From: Perognathus longimembris pacificus
Taxonomy: Eukaryota; Chordata; Mammalia; Rodentia; Heteromyidae
Reading direction: 5' to 3'
DNA: 64,000 nt
Assembly (NCBI RefSeq): GCF_023159225.1
Contig: NC_063176.1
Coordinates: forward strand, 4,228,963 to 4,292,962
This document shows, in pieces, positions 12,046 to 24,490 of this stretch. The notes under the pieces were generated by a model. That model searched no databases. It was not told the origin of the DNA and was given only the letters and a program-made list of their open reading frames with translations. Positions within the stretch are counted from its first letter, which is position 1. The number at the start of each line of letters is the position of its first letter. Made by a program: the position numbers and the translations under genes.

Positions 12046-12082
12046 TGGGAGAGAGAGAGGGAGGGAGAGAGGGAGAGAGAGA
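12046..12082. repeat. GA-rich simple repeat
   Basis: Imperfect (GA)n with GG interruptions. Confidence 0.85.
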
Positions 12083-14169
12083 CTACTTAAGGCCAGAATT
12101 CAGAGTCTGGGCACTCTGTCTAAGCTTCTGTGGATAAGACAAGTGATCTACCTCTTGATCCACAGCTCTGCTTCTGCATTTTTTGTAATTAACTAGAGAT
12201 ACAATCTCACAGAGTTTTCTGCCCTCTCTGCCTTCCCACTATGATTCTCAACAATAGGGCCCTGAATATCTAGGATTATAAGCTTGAACCCCTGGCACCT
12301 GGACTTAGTTCTACTACATTTGATTCATTACTTTATTTCTCAGGCACATTTATTCATAGAAAGGTTTAGCCTTCTAAGAATACAGTGTTAACATTTTCTC
12401 AGTATACTTTTTTTGACACTGTCATTTTTGTTTCTAGGTTACATATTTGTATAAAGACATTTACCTTGTAAGTTTATACTGTTAATATTTTCTTAGTATA
12501 CTTATATGTCACTGGATCACCCTTGATTGCTCTTGCTGGGGGTTTTCTTTGGCCTACGCTGTATTAAATGTCACAAAAAATTACTCACATCCTAGTGATA
12601 AAATAATACACAACTTGAATGTTTGATGCTAGTTACAGCTTTCCATCTTCTAAGTAAACCTATACTGGATCTGCCTCCTAGCCAAAAGATACTGTGAAGA
12701 AATTTAAATTTTAATAAAATCCATGCCTTTATCATAAGTGACTGAAATAACACTTGATAAAGCTTATTAGCTTACATAGATTGCACACATATCATTATTC
12801 TCTTTGATTTTAAAGAAAGTTTTTCATTTTGCTAAATAACTCAGTCTTAAAGACTTAGCAAAGGCATTACCTCATCATTTCCTTCTCTCAACCAAGCCAA
12901 TTTCTCCATGGGCTATGCTGTTGTACCTTATTAGACATGTTATTTATATGATATTAGTGTAATGTCTGTAGAGAAGGTGTTGATTATTTGACTTAATTCC
13001 AGAAACATTATGTCAACTCAGACTTGGAATAATAGTGTGATTGCCTTTCTAATCTCTGGGCATTGGAAGCAATGTACAGAGGGCCACATGGTGCTTGTAA
13101 ATGTGTGGAATTAAAAGGGAAACTTATATTGATGACTGGATCAAAACATCTGTATTTCAAAATTTTACATTTCCCCTATTATTCAAACATTTACAAGCCC
13201 AATGTTTATATACACCGATGTATTCAATAATTAACTTATGAACTTGCTTGAAAAATTCTCAAAGAAGGTGTTCATAATTTCGTCTTTTATGTTCTTGCTA
13301 GCATTAGTGTCACCAAGTACTTCTTCAACTTTGCCATTTAAATGCTACGATTCCCACAGAAACCCATCACTCAGTCCTCTGCTTTTTGTGCATAATCCAA
13401 CATTTTATTCTCTATGACGATTTTCACAGAGATTATATTTGCACATAGAAGGTATCATCAGGGCTCTCCAAAGTCTCCTATTTTTAACTGGTATTTTCAT
13501 TTTTGACAAGTTCAATGTCACCCTTACTCCTTACATCTATGGAATTAATAACTGACCACTCCAGTGATATAAAAACTTCCTGCTAAGCATTCCTCAAGTG
13601 TGGTTCCTCCATTCTACTGAGTATCTATCTTTGGTCAGCTGTGATTCTGGAATCAGCTGACAAGCCTCCCCCAATTCCAAAAGAACTGCAAAAATCTTGA
13701 TTTACATGCAAGTGAGAGTATCTTCTGAGATTCGCAATCAGTGTAACCTTTTGAAAATTATCTTGTGTTCTTTTCTTCATGTCAGGGGCAACGAAATATA
13801 AATATGAAAGTGAGTTGAAAAAGACTTTGACCAAGGTTTCCCCCAAATAACAATCCTCTTATTCTATGAGATATTAGATGTATATGAGCTCTTCTGTTTT
13901 ATATAGAAATTAATGTAAAAGTATCATTTTTAGCATATGGAAAATGAATTTATTTGAATGCTAGAATGAATTCCTAACCAATATTTAATTGTATTTCATC
14001 CATTGTATAGATGTCATATGGATGTTTAACTTCAGTGACCAAATGGACAAAGTTCTTTCAGTCTGTGTTCTTTTAGGACACTGGGAATTAATCTTTTATC
14101 TATGTAATACGTATATTTCTACTTCCACTCAACACACACTCAATCTAAGCAGCACAGCGAGGGAGCATC

Positions 14170-14600
14170 ATGCCTCCCAAGTGGACCTTGTCCATCCTGC
14201 TGCTTCCGCTGTGCTGCGTGGACTGGGGGTTCTGTGGGAAAGTCTTGGCGTGGCCCTGCGAAATGAGCCACTGGCTCAACCTAGAGAGGATTCTTGATGA
14301 GCTCATCGCAAAGGGACACCAGAGGTGACCGTTTTGACAAATACTATGAATATTTTAGTGCAGTACAGAAAACCTTCTGCACTGAATTTCGAGGTGGTCC
14401 AAATGCCACATGGCAGAGCAAGTGATACGAAGTACTTGGAAAAATGTATAGGTCTAGTTGTGAATGTTATACCAACATTGCCACTGTGGCAAGGGGTAAG
14501 CAAAATGCAAGAACTGTTTCTTACCAACACTGGAGTGTTTGAAAGTCTCTGTGGGAATACAGTCTACAACCAGTCACTCGTGAGGAAACTCCTGCATCTC
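14170..14600 (+). pseudogene. UGT2A3: UGT2A3-like exon 1 relic, frameshifted and truncated
   Basis: ATG at 14170 opens a signal peptide (MPPKWTLSILLLPLCC) followed by FCGKVLAWPCEMSHWLN, with the UGT catalytic His in SHW. After about 50 codons, two extra bases near 14320 shift the frame and bring TGA at 14326-14328. The alternative frame then stays open as VTVL...YRKPSALNFEVVQMP...YNQSLVRKLL to about 14600. From memory of the family, the phrases GFCGKVL.WPC.MSHWLN and YRKPSAL.FEVV point to UGT2A3 rather than UGT2B. Similarity stops before the catalytic Asp region, and no exons 2-6 follow within the next 10 kb. One frameshift in about 430 bp suggests fairly recent decay. It could also be a duplicate exon 1 from a UGT2A gene elsewhere. 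Confidence 0.75.
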
Positions 14601-15309
14601 AGGGCCCATTCACAAGTCACCTCCTCAGATCATGAAGGACTAGCCAATGAGTGAAAGTGTCAGGTTCCAAATTCAAGTACCAATGTCAGACCTAAAAGAA
14701 AAACAACAACAACAACCCTTCAGTGTATCAGTTAATTTTATTGTGATCAATCAGAATGTGTTGTGAAGCTTAGTGGCAGCGCAATACCCTAGCATATAGG
14801 AGGTATGAAAACTAATATTGAGAAGCATTTGTAAATATGAGTATTTATATAAAATAATAACTTAAAAGTATTTGCATTTCAATCAGCTGTGCACCAATTG
14901 AACTAATATATTGTTATTGTACTTTTTAACTCATAAAATACATGATTATCATTCTTTTTTCCCCCTGGTTGCAAAATTAACATATATTGGAAGTGCAAAA
15001 GTTTGCCCTTGGTATTTATATACATGCATATACTGTACTTTGGTCAAATTCATCCTCTGTATTACTGCTAGAGTCACTTCAGGGACAGTAAAATAGAACA
15101 CAACTCAACATTATTAATGCCATTAAAGTATTTGCTCATTTTCTAAAATATCTTTAAATGATGGAAGTTTCTACTAAAAAATGTAAAATGAAGGAGGACA
15201 GGGATGCGAAACAGTGATAGTGTGAATTGGATAAAAGCACAATATATGCATGATTGGAAATACCATAGTAAAACACCTCTGAATGATGAATATGCTCTAC
15301 TCTTTTTAA

Positions 15310-16320
15310 TTGGCCAACATCATGAATTCCAAGTGTTGGCAGAATGTAGTTCAAAAGTAACCCTATTGCTCTGTTGCTTGGAATGTAAACTAGCACAATC
15401 ACTCTAAATTGCAGTCTGGATGTTCCTCAAAAAACTAAACATAGATCTTCCCTACAACCCAGGCATTCCACTCTTGGACATCTACCCTGAACATCAAAAG
15501 CCAAGATACTGTAAAGACACTTCCACATCCACGTTTGTTGCCACACTAGTCACAATAGCTATGTGGTAGAAATAGCTCAGATGCCCTACCATAGACTAGG
15601 TCCAAAAATGTGGCACATATATACGATGGAATTTTACACAGCCATTAGAAAGAATAATAATATGTCATTTGCAGGGAAATGGATGGACCCAGAACAAATC
15701 ATGTTAAGTAATGCAAGCCAAGGTCAAAGAGAAAAACGGTGCATGTTTTCACTCCTATGCAGAAACTAGATCTAAAATACACTGGAACATGATCAGTGAT
15801 AGCCGACGCTAGGCATTCACACACAGTGAAACTAAAGGAGAATATTTTTAGGAGAGAAAAACAAAGGCACAGTGCCTATGCTCAGATTATCATATAAATA
15901 TTTATTGAAATGAAGTTCAGAAAATGGAAACAGTAGATTACTTTCTGTGTTGTTTTCATTTAAAAATTTTGTTTGCTCATTTATCTGTCTTTAGGTGGGG
16001 AAGAGGGATACAGAAATAGAAGGACAAAGAGTGAATAAATACACACTAGCCTCAATGTTGGAAATGAACTAAACAACTGGTGGGGGTGTGGGGTTTGGGG
16101 GGGCGGAAACAGGGAGAAAATGAGAGACAAGGTGACACTGTTCAAAAAGAATTCTACTCATTTTCTGACTTATGTAACTGTAACCCCTCTGCATATCACC
16201 TTTACAATAATGATAGAAATATACAAATAGAAGCAAATAAAAATAAAAAGAAGATATGCTTTATCTAGTTTATATAATTATAGCTCCTCTGTACATCACC
16301 ATTATAATATCAATAAAAAA
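15310..16320 (+). mobile_element. L1 3' end, sense
   Basis: ORF2 C-terminal sequence (MWHIYTMEFYTAIRKNNN, in the frame from 15563) followed by a 3' UTR and tails ending with cctctgcatatcacctttacaataa. The interior is broken by stops. Confidence 0.75.
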
Positions 16321-17287
16321 TTTTAAGTCACAAAAAAGAAAATTATCTTAGTCAATGTTATAAAGGCCTTAAATTCTGAAAAGGTAAAGGGAGTGTAGTA
16401 AGAACATTTCTTTAAGTTAGAAAAGAACATTTTCCTTCTATCAGGCATTCTTGTTATTTCTCAAATTGTCGATATAAATCCAAACATTTTATAACTCTGA
16501 GAACTAGGACAAAGACAAAGTTGTATGCCATAATTAACAACTTCCTACAAAATAGACTTTAAAATTGAATGTCCATTTACTGTAACTAGAAGTAAACAGA
16601 GCGGAAAATTCCATTACAGACTAGTTACTTCCTGACCATCTCCAAGATGAGACTCATTTTTTCTCAGTTCTAGTTTCTGCTGCTTGATCTCTCACAATGG
16701 GGAAACATTGGGTGCAGAGAGTTTCTCCTTATCAAGTAATTATAAAAGAAGCAATGACTACTTCTATGCTAGAAAGCCCAGAAAAGTCTCAATGCAATGC
16801 ATTGGCCCTAACTAATATGCATGTCCTACTAAAATAATCAGTGGCATAGATCCAGGTTGCGTAGTACGTTACACAAAATTCTAATTGATCAAGCATCTGT
16901 GAGGAAATTTTTGTTCAGAGGAAATTTAGATTAGACACACAATATAAGGAGAACGAATGTGGCTTATAATACATGAGCTTGCACATAGGAGGCAAATTTT
17001 CATATGCTTCAGAAATGAAATTAATCTTAAGTAATATTATAAGGTTTTAGAGATAGGGCCGTTAAACTTAATAGCAGGAAATGTTTGAGATTATTTCTAT
17101 TGTTATTCATTACCATACTGAAGGAGTTACACACAGAATACAAAAACAAACAAAAAAATTAAACCCATATCACAAAAAGCACGTTTTGTTATTATTTTCA
17201 GAGGCCGTTCTAGATGTATAAGCACGCAATGAGCAGTCTGCTAGGAACCATAGAACACATGCTTTGAAGTGTCAACAGACAGCAATT

Positions 17288-17525
17288 CTTTATTTTATTT
17301 TATTTGTTTTTATTATAAAGGTGATATACAGAGGGGTTAAAGATACATAGGTCAGGTAATAAGGACATTTCCTTTTAAACAGTGTCTTCTCTTCCCTGTT
17401 TTTCTCCTTCACAACTCTCCTTTCCCACAAGTCACATAGTTCATTTTCAACATAGTGTCTAGCAAGCATCACTGCTGAATTAGTTCGCCCTTTGTCCCAC
17501 TACTTAACATTGTTCTAAGAAATTT
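17288..17525 (-). mobile_element. L1 3'-UTR fragment, antisense
   Basis: Starts tttattttattttatttg...aaggtgatatacagagggg, matching other antisense L1 ends. Confidence 0.65.
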
Positions 17526-18692
17526 CTGCATTTATACCACGCCAACACTTGCAATAGATGTGTATCAAAAACACAGGTCAAAAGATACTTTTATATTGCT
17601 AGAATTCAACTTTTATTCTTCCCTTTACTCCCGGTTCTCATTTCTCCAGGCCTGCCCCCCCCCCGCCCCGGCTCCTTACTTATTTCTACAGAACTGTCTA
17701 CACACTACCTCTTATTGCACATGATGCTAGATTCAGTCATGGTGCTAGCCCCAGATTGCAGGATGATATACTAATTTACAAATGCTTCCTTCTCCTTATG
17801 GTTCTATGCATATAAGGCAATGTTATCCAAAGAACTCACAGGCCCTCTTGACTGCAGGTAAGACAGAAGCACTGGTTAGCGCCAACTTCATCATCCAGGA
17901 TGAAGGCACATTTCAGTTTATCAAGACCTTTTACATTATGGCAAAATGGCATAAGAACTGACTTTCAATGTCTAGCTTTAGAATCATCTTTCCCATTGTA
18001 TCACTGAATTAGGCAGAGGCAACAACAACCACAACCAAAAGAGTTGCGATGATATGGGAAGAATTCAATAGCTGTGCCAGAATTCTACCTATCCCCTCTT
18101 TCCCTGACAGAAGCAGAGAAATCTCTCTGTTAAGGACTTGCCTTAGCTACTTCTAATATTGATTATGATCACACACTAATGAAAGCCAGTGATTTCCATG
18201 TCTTTATCTCATACTGTTCTAATCCCTGTCTCAGTGCTGTGCTGAGCTAGCAAACTGCCTAAGATTTGGTAAATTCATAAAGATTAGAAATGTATTTGTC
18301 ATAGTTCTAGAAAAGAAGTTCACAGCCTGGACTGCTGGCAGTTTCCTGATTTGTTGAGGGCTGCTCTTATATTCCAAGGCTGCACCTTGAAGGGATAAAG
18401 ATCCACATCATGAAGCATTAAGCATTCCATAAATATGTAGGCCTCACGACCAAACCACCTGCTAAAGCATTGACTCTAAATGAGTTGCATTGGTGATTCA
18501 ATTTCAACATGAATTTTGGAAAGATGCAAATACTGAAATCGTAATGAACAGTCAATATTTCAAAGTTTTATTCTCAGCCTCTATTAAACTATGACTCTGA
18601 AGGTGCTATGCAGTACAATGTGTTCATTTTGTTCAGTATCTCTCTGCCCATCACGAGGCATTTCTCTGGATAACTGTTTGCTTGTTTAGAAC

Positions 18693-18903
18693 CATACCAA
18701 GGCTTGAACTCAAGGTGTCACATTTCCACTTGCCTTTCTTGTTCACAGATAGTGCTCTACTACCTGAGCTGCCAGACTTTCTGAATAATTGGTAATAGAG
18801 TCTTGCACACTTTTCCACCCAGGTGGGCTTCGAACTATGATCTCCAGCTCTCAGCTTCCTGAGTAGCTGGGATTATGGAAAGTGAGCCATGGATGCCCTC
18901 ATT
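18693..18903 (-). repeat. B1-like/ID-like chimeric SINE, antisense
   Basis: aaggcttgaactcaag...agctctcagcttcctgagtagctgggatta; reverse of the chimeric design. Confidence 0.7.
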
Positions 18904-19054
18904 TGCTTTAGGTTTTTAAGCTAGGCATTCAGTATGTACACCAATCTAGCCTTCTTTTCCTGCTTCCTCTTCCTGAGTGCTGCGATTACAAGTGTGCTCC
19001 ACCACGCCAAACATAGTATTTACTGCCTACCTTTTAAAAAAATCATATTTTGAG

Positions 19055-19258
19055 GGCTGGGAATATGGCCTAGTGGTAAGAGTGCCCGCCTCCTATACAT
19101 GAAGCCCTGGGTTCGAGTCCCCAGCACCACATATGTAGAAAACGGCCAGAAGTGGCACTATGGCTCAAGTGGCAGAGTGCTAGCCTTGAGCAAAAAGAAG
19201 CCAGGGACAGTGCTCAGGCCCTGAGTCCAAGGCCCAGGACTGGCCAAAAAAAATAAAT
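19055..19258 (+). repeat. ID-like dimeric SINE with target duplication
   Basis: aaatcatattttgag at 19040-19054 and 19259-19273. Intact A-box and B-box-like blocks. Confidence 0.9.
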
Positions 19259-19375
19259 AAATCATATTTTGAGCATTGACTTCTACCTCTGAATTCATGA
19301 AATTTAGTTTGAAGTATGCACAGGTGAATGATATGATATGGGAATTTTATGTCAACAAAGTTTTTACAAAAGCCT

Positions 19376-19399
19376 ATGAATGTACAATTGTACATTCAT
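19376..19399. repeat. 24-bp perfect palindrome next to a SINE
   Basis: Centred on caattg; both halves pair exactly with no spacer. It directly abuts the chimeric SINE starting near 19400. Confidence 0.9.
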
Positions 19400-19617
19400 T
19401 GCCGGTGGCTCATATCTATAATTCTAGCTACTCAAAAGATTGAGATCTAGAAAACTGAGGTTTGAAGCCAAGCCAGATGCAAAAGTTTATTAGATTCTGT
19501 CTCCAAAATAACCAGCCAAAAGCAGGTCTTGAGGTGTGGTTGAAGTGGTAGAATGCCAGCAAGAAATCTGAGTAAGCCCAAGTTCCTAAGTTCAAAGTCT
19601 ACTGCCACAAAAAAAGT
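19400..19617 (+). repeat. B1-like/ID-like chimeric SINE
   Basis: gccggtggctcatatctataattctagctactc, diverged second half, A-rich end. Begins at the palindrome 19376-19399. Confidence 0.6.
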
Positions 19618-19992
19618 CTTTGAACTTAGGTATAAGAAATTCAAACTTGACTTTATAATTATTCAATTTCTAGTCTTGTGTCTAGGAGACTACAAATAGA
19701 AAAGTTGTTACTTTTTTTCTGTTCTAGACTCTGCTCTAGAATGTTTTATGTAAAACAACTGAGATACACATAAAGGTCATTCAATATTAGCTGGATGACA
19801 GCTCTTATGAAAGAGTCATTAAACGCATGTGAACACAAAGGTCCTCTTTCTGTTTGTCCACTTGCAATCTGCATGTTTAGACTGTTCACATTATGTTAAT
19901 ACTTTGAAGTGTAAGAGGTATATTAACTTCTTGATTGATTTATCCTTTCTCAAGGCCCGTGTCAAAAGATGAGGGAATTTGAAAAGAAACAA

Positions 19993-21080
19993 TGCCGGGG
20001 TCTTTAGCCCCCAGAGCTCTCCTGACCTGCGGAAGAGATGGGAAGCTTGCCCCAACCTGGGCAGGCCTGTCGGGATCTGATGAATCCCTTTTCCCCTATC
20101 TCCTGGGGAAATGCCCGAACCCCAAAAACTATGAGAGAGCACTCGGCCTTATCTTCCGACTGCAGAAGGTGAAGCTCTCGTTGGGCTGCGTTTAGCCAAG
20201 GAGAGTGAACTACTGAAATCTCCCACCCCTGCCCCTTCTCACGTGTCAGAAGACTCCAGGGAGGCAGTCTGGGGTTTTGAACTGAACTCCTTGCCCAGGG
20301 GGCGGGGGGGGGGGGAAGGTTTTTATTATGGTGGGGAAGGCGGGAAGGCGGGCTTTGCTAATTGGCTGAGCAGGGCTGTCTTGGCCAGAGTGGCACCTTG
20401 GGACTCCCCCCACGGGCTGACTTCATGCCCCAATAGGACCACCCCTGGGCACCACGGCGCCATCTTGAAGGCATCCACGTGGACCAGAGATCGAGATGGG
20501 AGGCGGGCCAAGCCAGAACTACTCTTTCCAGTTCCGGACCAGGAAGGCATAGGAGTGGCTTCCAGCCATTCGGTCCCAGGGCAGGAGGAGGGGAGGTCAA
20601 TCGGGGACTGCCCCTCTACGTATACAGCCAGCACCCCACAAGAGCCAAGAAAGGAAAAGGGTCGTTGGATGCCCGCACCCAGCCCCACCTCACCGGAGGA
20701 CAATCAGACGCGTCTGGGAGAATGTCTGTGCCCGTCTCGCTTTATTGAAATAAGCTCCGCACTTAAATAGGTCAGAGAGGGGAAAGAAGGGGAGGGGTAT
20801 ATGTGCACCTATCTAGGGACTGTGTTCGTCAAGGGTGGAGGGCCAAGGGACCAATCCTAAGAGGTGGCCTAATTCTACATCACAGCCCACAGTACTGCCT
20901 CTGGGTTCACCACCAGGCGCCCTCTTGGCCACACGTCGTCCCAAGGCTGGGAGGCGAGCCTAGCTAGAACCGCCTTTCCAGGTTCCGCGTAATAGCCACA
21001 TGTGACCCAAGAGCTGGGAAACAGGCAGGGCCGGCTGGGACTTCCTGTTTCTGATGCAAGGCATCCGGGCATGCCCCACA
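19993..21080 (-). mobile_element. Provirus 1 3' LTR (interrupted)
   Basis: Bounded by TG...CA: starts tgccggggtctttag and ends catgccccaca on the + strand. It matches the LTRs at 24975, 50330, 51881 and 60190 once 20068-20640 is removed. Contains a minus-strand polyadenylation-type aataaa near 20744. Confidence 0.82.
20068..20640 (-). mobile_element. Solo LTR nested in the provirus 1 3' LTR
   Basis: 573 bp, GC-rich, TG...CA bounded (tgtcggga...caccccaca), absent from the sister LTRs. It is flanked by aggcc (20063-20067) and agagcc (20641-20646), an imperfect target duplication. The minus strand has CCAAT-like and aataaaaacc motifs in LTR-like order. It is a different family from its host. 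Confidence 0.7.
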
Positions 21081-21095
21081 TCTCCCCCTTTTGGT
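21081..21095 (-). promoter_or_regulatory. Polypurine tract of provirus 1
   Basis: The + strand tctcccccttttggt directly follows the LTR end. On the minus strand it is a purine run ending at the 3' LTR, as needed for plus-strand priming. The same tract follows the LTRs at 50730 and 60639. Confidence 0.75.
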
Positions 21096-21289
21096 TTTAT
21101 TAGCAGGTGGCTGCCCTACTCGAGAGTGTGCCTGTCTTACGTTGCCCCCTCTGAGGATCTTACCCGTCATTGACTACCACTCTAGCTCTTCAGGCAGTCC
21201 TACCTGCAGGGCCTGTCAGCCCAGAAGAAAGACTCAGGGGGAGGAATTGACATTTAAGAGGAGGCCCTGTTATTTTTGCCTCACGCCTG

Positions 21290-21520
21290 TACACCCTAGT
21301 AGGGGTCACGGCCAATCTCATAGGGTTCCCAATCGGCTAAATGCAGCATATTGATGTTGGGCCCCCATTAACTGGACAGCTCTGGCTCATTGCTTAAGAA
21401 ATAGGGAAAGCCTATTAACCACACAATGGTCAAATTTAAGCACAGAGGCAAATGTAAACACAAGGATCATGGGGGATCTCTCCCACAAGGGGGAGAAGGT
21501 CAAGGAGCCACCCATTTAGC
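21290..21520 (-). pseudogene. Provirus 1 env transmembrane-subunit remnant
   Basis: Aligns with the better preserved copies at 50980-51345 and 60860-61200. The membrane-span and tail region is recognisable but mutated and not open. Confidence 0.55.
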
Positions 21521-21819
21521 TTAGTCTAGGGAAAATTGTAGTTCAGTCCCTTTTGGCGCTGCTCAGGATAAAGCAGGCAGAGTTCCCATTCTCTGGTGGT
21601 GAGGTAGAAGCAGGCAGAGTCCAACAAGGCAAGTAGAGCTGGGCAACTGGAAGGAAGGGAGGCTGGCTGCCTCCATTGTTGTCCACAATTGCTGATACAC
21701 GCAGGCAGGTTTCCCATATTTCCAAGGAGCAGAAAGAAATCCACCATGGTCTTTTTCATTCCTAGAGAGCACAAACAAGGAAGCATACCTCAAGAGGGGG
21801 TGCTCTTGGGTAGTTATTC

Positions 21820-22975
21820 TGGTGAACAGCATTTTAGGTCTCTAGCATGTATCCAAATTGGGCTTGGTTCCCCAATCAGGAAAATGCATCCAAAGCCCCT
21901 TCCCACACTAATAAGTGGGTCAGGATCTTGCCATAATCCAGTAATGGGGTCCTTCCATCGGACTTCCACCTTTAAATAAGGTGTCTGATTTGACCAATGC
22001 CTCTGAAAAGCTGTCAGAGGTTGGTCTTTGGAAAAATTTAACATATTTAATGTAAGCATGGCTGTCCTTAACTGGTCATGGGGGTTACTTCCTTCTTTTT
22101 GTTTTATTAATTGGTCCTATAAGGTCTTATTATGCCTCTCCATTATAGCTTGACTGATGACATTAGAGTTGGTAACAAATTGACCACATACAAACTATCA
22201 GAATACAGGTTCATCAGCTGCTGGACATGGGTTAGTGCCAAGGCAACTGTGTACAGCTCCTTAAACAGTGCAGACCCTGTAACTGGCTCAAAGTAGTGGG
22301 TGCCCTCTTCTCTATTGGCAGGGGAGGAGGTGGAGTATATCACCGCAGCAGATCCCACTTTTTATCCATAAATAAAAACATTTACAGCTTTAATAAGGGG
22401 TTTGGTAGAGAAAAGTATGGGGGGAGTCCACTGTAACCTCAAAAATGAGGTTAACCATCTTGAAGAGCCATAATGGCAGTCCAACTTCCCCATGATACAC
22501 TCTAAGACATGGACACTCGATTATGGTTTCTTTTGACCCTCTCAAAGTCTGACAGCCAGTAGAGAAAAACTAGCACATCAGGATCCCACCCGTAATGTCT
22601 CAGGGAAATATGCCTGCCCTTAATTACCAGGTCAGCTAGCTGGTCTAGCTGGGAGTAAAACCTGGGAGCCCATCCCATTGATGCATGTACCCAATGGAGG
22701 CTCACCCAACTGAGTAATGACACTGAGCCAGGAAGAATCCAAAGACAAAGGGGGCATTGGGACCTATAGCGAGCCAATTGTGCCATATTTAAGGCCGTCT
22801 GAATTTTGAAATATTACTTGATGTGATGGAGTTATTGTAATAACATCAGTGGGGGCTTTATCTTTTAAGGAGTCAAAAAGCAGAAGCAGATCTTCTGTAG
22901 GTAGGTGAAGCCAAGGCCTTAACCAGTTAATCTCACCTAGCAGTTTTGTAGCTCCACCAAAGTATAGGTGCCATC
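21820..22975 (-). pseudogene. Provirus 1 pol remnant: RT end, RNase H, integrase C-terminus
   Basis: Read on the minus strand, 22800-22975 matches the end of reverse transcriptase, 22150-22760 the connection and RNase H domain, and 21820-22140 the end of the integrase core and its C-terminal DNA-binding domain. RNase H runs straight into the end of integrase, so the rest of RNase H and most of integrase are deleted. Stops and frameshifts elsewhere. The type is betaretrovirus-like (class II). Confidence 0.75.
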
Positions 22976-23499
22976 AAATCAAATCATATCATATTATTTA
23001 TCCTTATTGGCAGGTGTTACAGAGCACAAATGAATAACAATCAAGAGGTCAAAGGGTCAGGACAATGTAAAAGTCTCAGCTTCAGCGGATCCGAAGTGGC
23101 TGTGTCTTCCATCCCAAATCAGCAGTCCTCGTTAGTCATGTGTGATGGAGCCAGGCAGGAGAGGTGGATTAGACACCTCCTGCTGGGTTGCCTGCAAATT
23201 TCTATACAGACTGGTTAAAGATATTAGTTTGGGAGCAGACTGTGGAGGCAGCTTCATGGACCGCCACAGTCCACACAGCTAACACACATGTTGACCTGCA
23301 TCCTATAAAGCAAAATATCAACCTTAATCAAGAAAATTGAGGTTAGTAGCCACATTTGCTCACTCATTCCCAAATGACTCTGGTTCTCCTTGATCCTATA
23401 GAGTTTATGAGAGCACAGGAGAGAAAAATGGAAAACTAAAATCTTAGTCTATACTGAAGAATTGTCAGGATCAGATGTATACTTGACTTTTAGCATAGA

Positions 23500-24490
23500 T
23501 AGACATAAAAAATAACACACTGATTTTACATCATTATACTTAAATCGCACGTTGTGTATTTGAACTTTTTGGAGTTTTCCTTAGACACATTTGCTTGTTC
23601 CCAAACATGATCAGTTTGGGTTTAAAACCTGGTTTGTTTGTTTTTTTTGGTAATAAGAGTCAGAATTGCCTCCAGGCTGTTTACTGTGATCCCACCCACA
23701 GGCTGCAAACATCAGTTAACACAAGACTTAAAAGCAAGTTAAAATAGTAGTCAAAAGCAAGTAATTTTGAAGCCATGATGCCAGTTTTTACATGTTTTAC
23801 CAACACACAGACAGACAGTTGTGCACAAGCTTTGGGGGGCGCTTAGAATTTTTTTTGAATTGGCCATGTAAGTTTTCTGGAATTCCAGTGGCAAAATGAT
23901 ATTATTTTGCCCATATTTTAGAACCACGTGGTCAGTTAGAAAACAAAACTTTTCCTAGGTAACAAAAATTTTCGCAGATTATTTGGCAAATGAAGAAGCC
24001 ACATTTTGAGAAACCTGTTCAGCTCCAATGGGGGGGCTGAAGTAGGATGCTATGACCAGAGAAGGTCCAGGAGATGGGAGACAAGACATGAACAGAACAC
24101 AGACACAATGGCGGCGGAGCTGGTCAGAGCCTCAGCAGGCTCAGAGCAAGACACCTTCGCCTTCCAGCATATGAATTGCAAGGCACATTTGAATTGCAAG
24201 ATACATTGAATTGTAAGGCCACAGTTGCAGGCTTTAGGGTGGGGGGCAGGATTACAGGGTGCTGGAGTCTCCACATCCCTGCCCAGCCTCCAGGAATTCA
24301 GCATGCCCATTTCCTGGGGCAGGGGTGGGAGGCGCTTGCTAAAACCCATTCTATTGTCCACCACAAGGTCAATGCTAGAGAAAACTGAGGATTTAGCCAA
24401 CAAGCAGAATTCAACTGAACCTCCAAACTTAGCAAACATCAATAACAAGAACAGAAAACCTTTAAAGCAGATGTTAAGCAAATAAGCCCT
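23500..24490. other. Unassigned interior of provirus 1
   Basis: Between the recognisable pol remnant and the leader. 24050-24480 is GC-richer and has a 160-codon minus-strand frame without recognisable gag or protease features. It may be decayed gag or another inserted element. Confidence 0.4.

Larger units (their letters stand above)
7215..14169. other. Intergenic region between the UGT2A-like gene and the UGT2A3-like relic
   Basis: SINEs and an L1 fragment as listed. 8460-8690 is a GC-richer patch of unknown origin. 10150-11400 and 12100-14000 are AT-rich with nothing recognised. Confidence 0.5.
14610..19039. other. Intergenic, mostly AT-rich
   Basis: L1 fragments at 15310-16320 and 17288-17525 and one SINE at 18693-18903. 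Nothing recognised in 16330-17280 or 17530-18690. Confidence 0.5.

Noticed and set aside
19070..19135. tRNA-like A-box and B-box sequences
   Set aside because: They are the heads of ID-like SINEs, with A-tails and target duplications, not tRNA genes.
20243..20770. 175-codon plus-strand open frame
   Set aside because: It lies within LTR sequence of high GC content, where long frames occur by chance.
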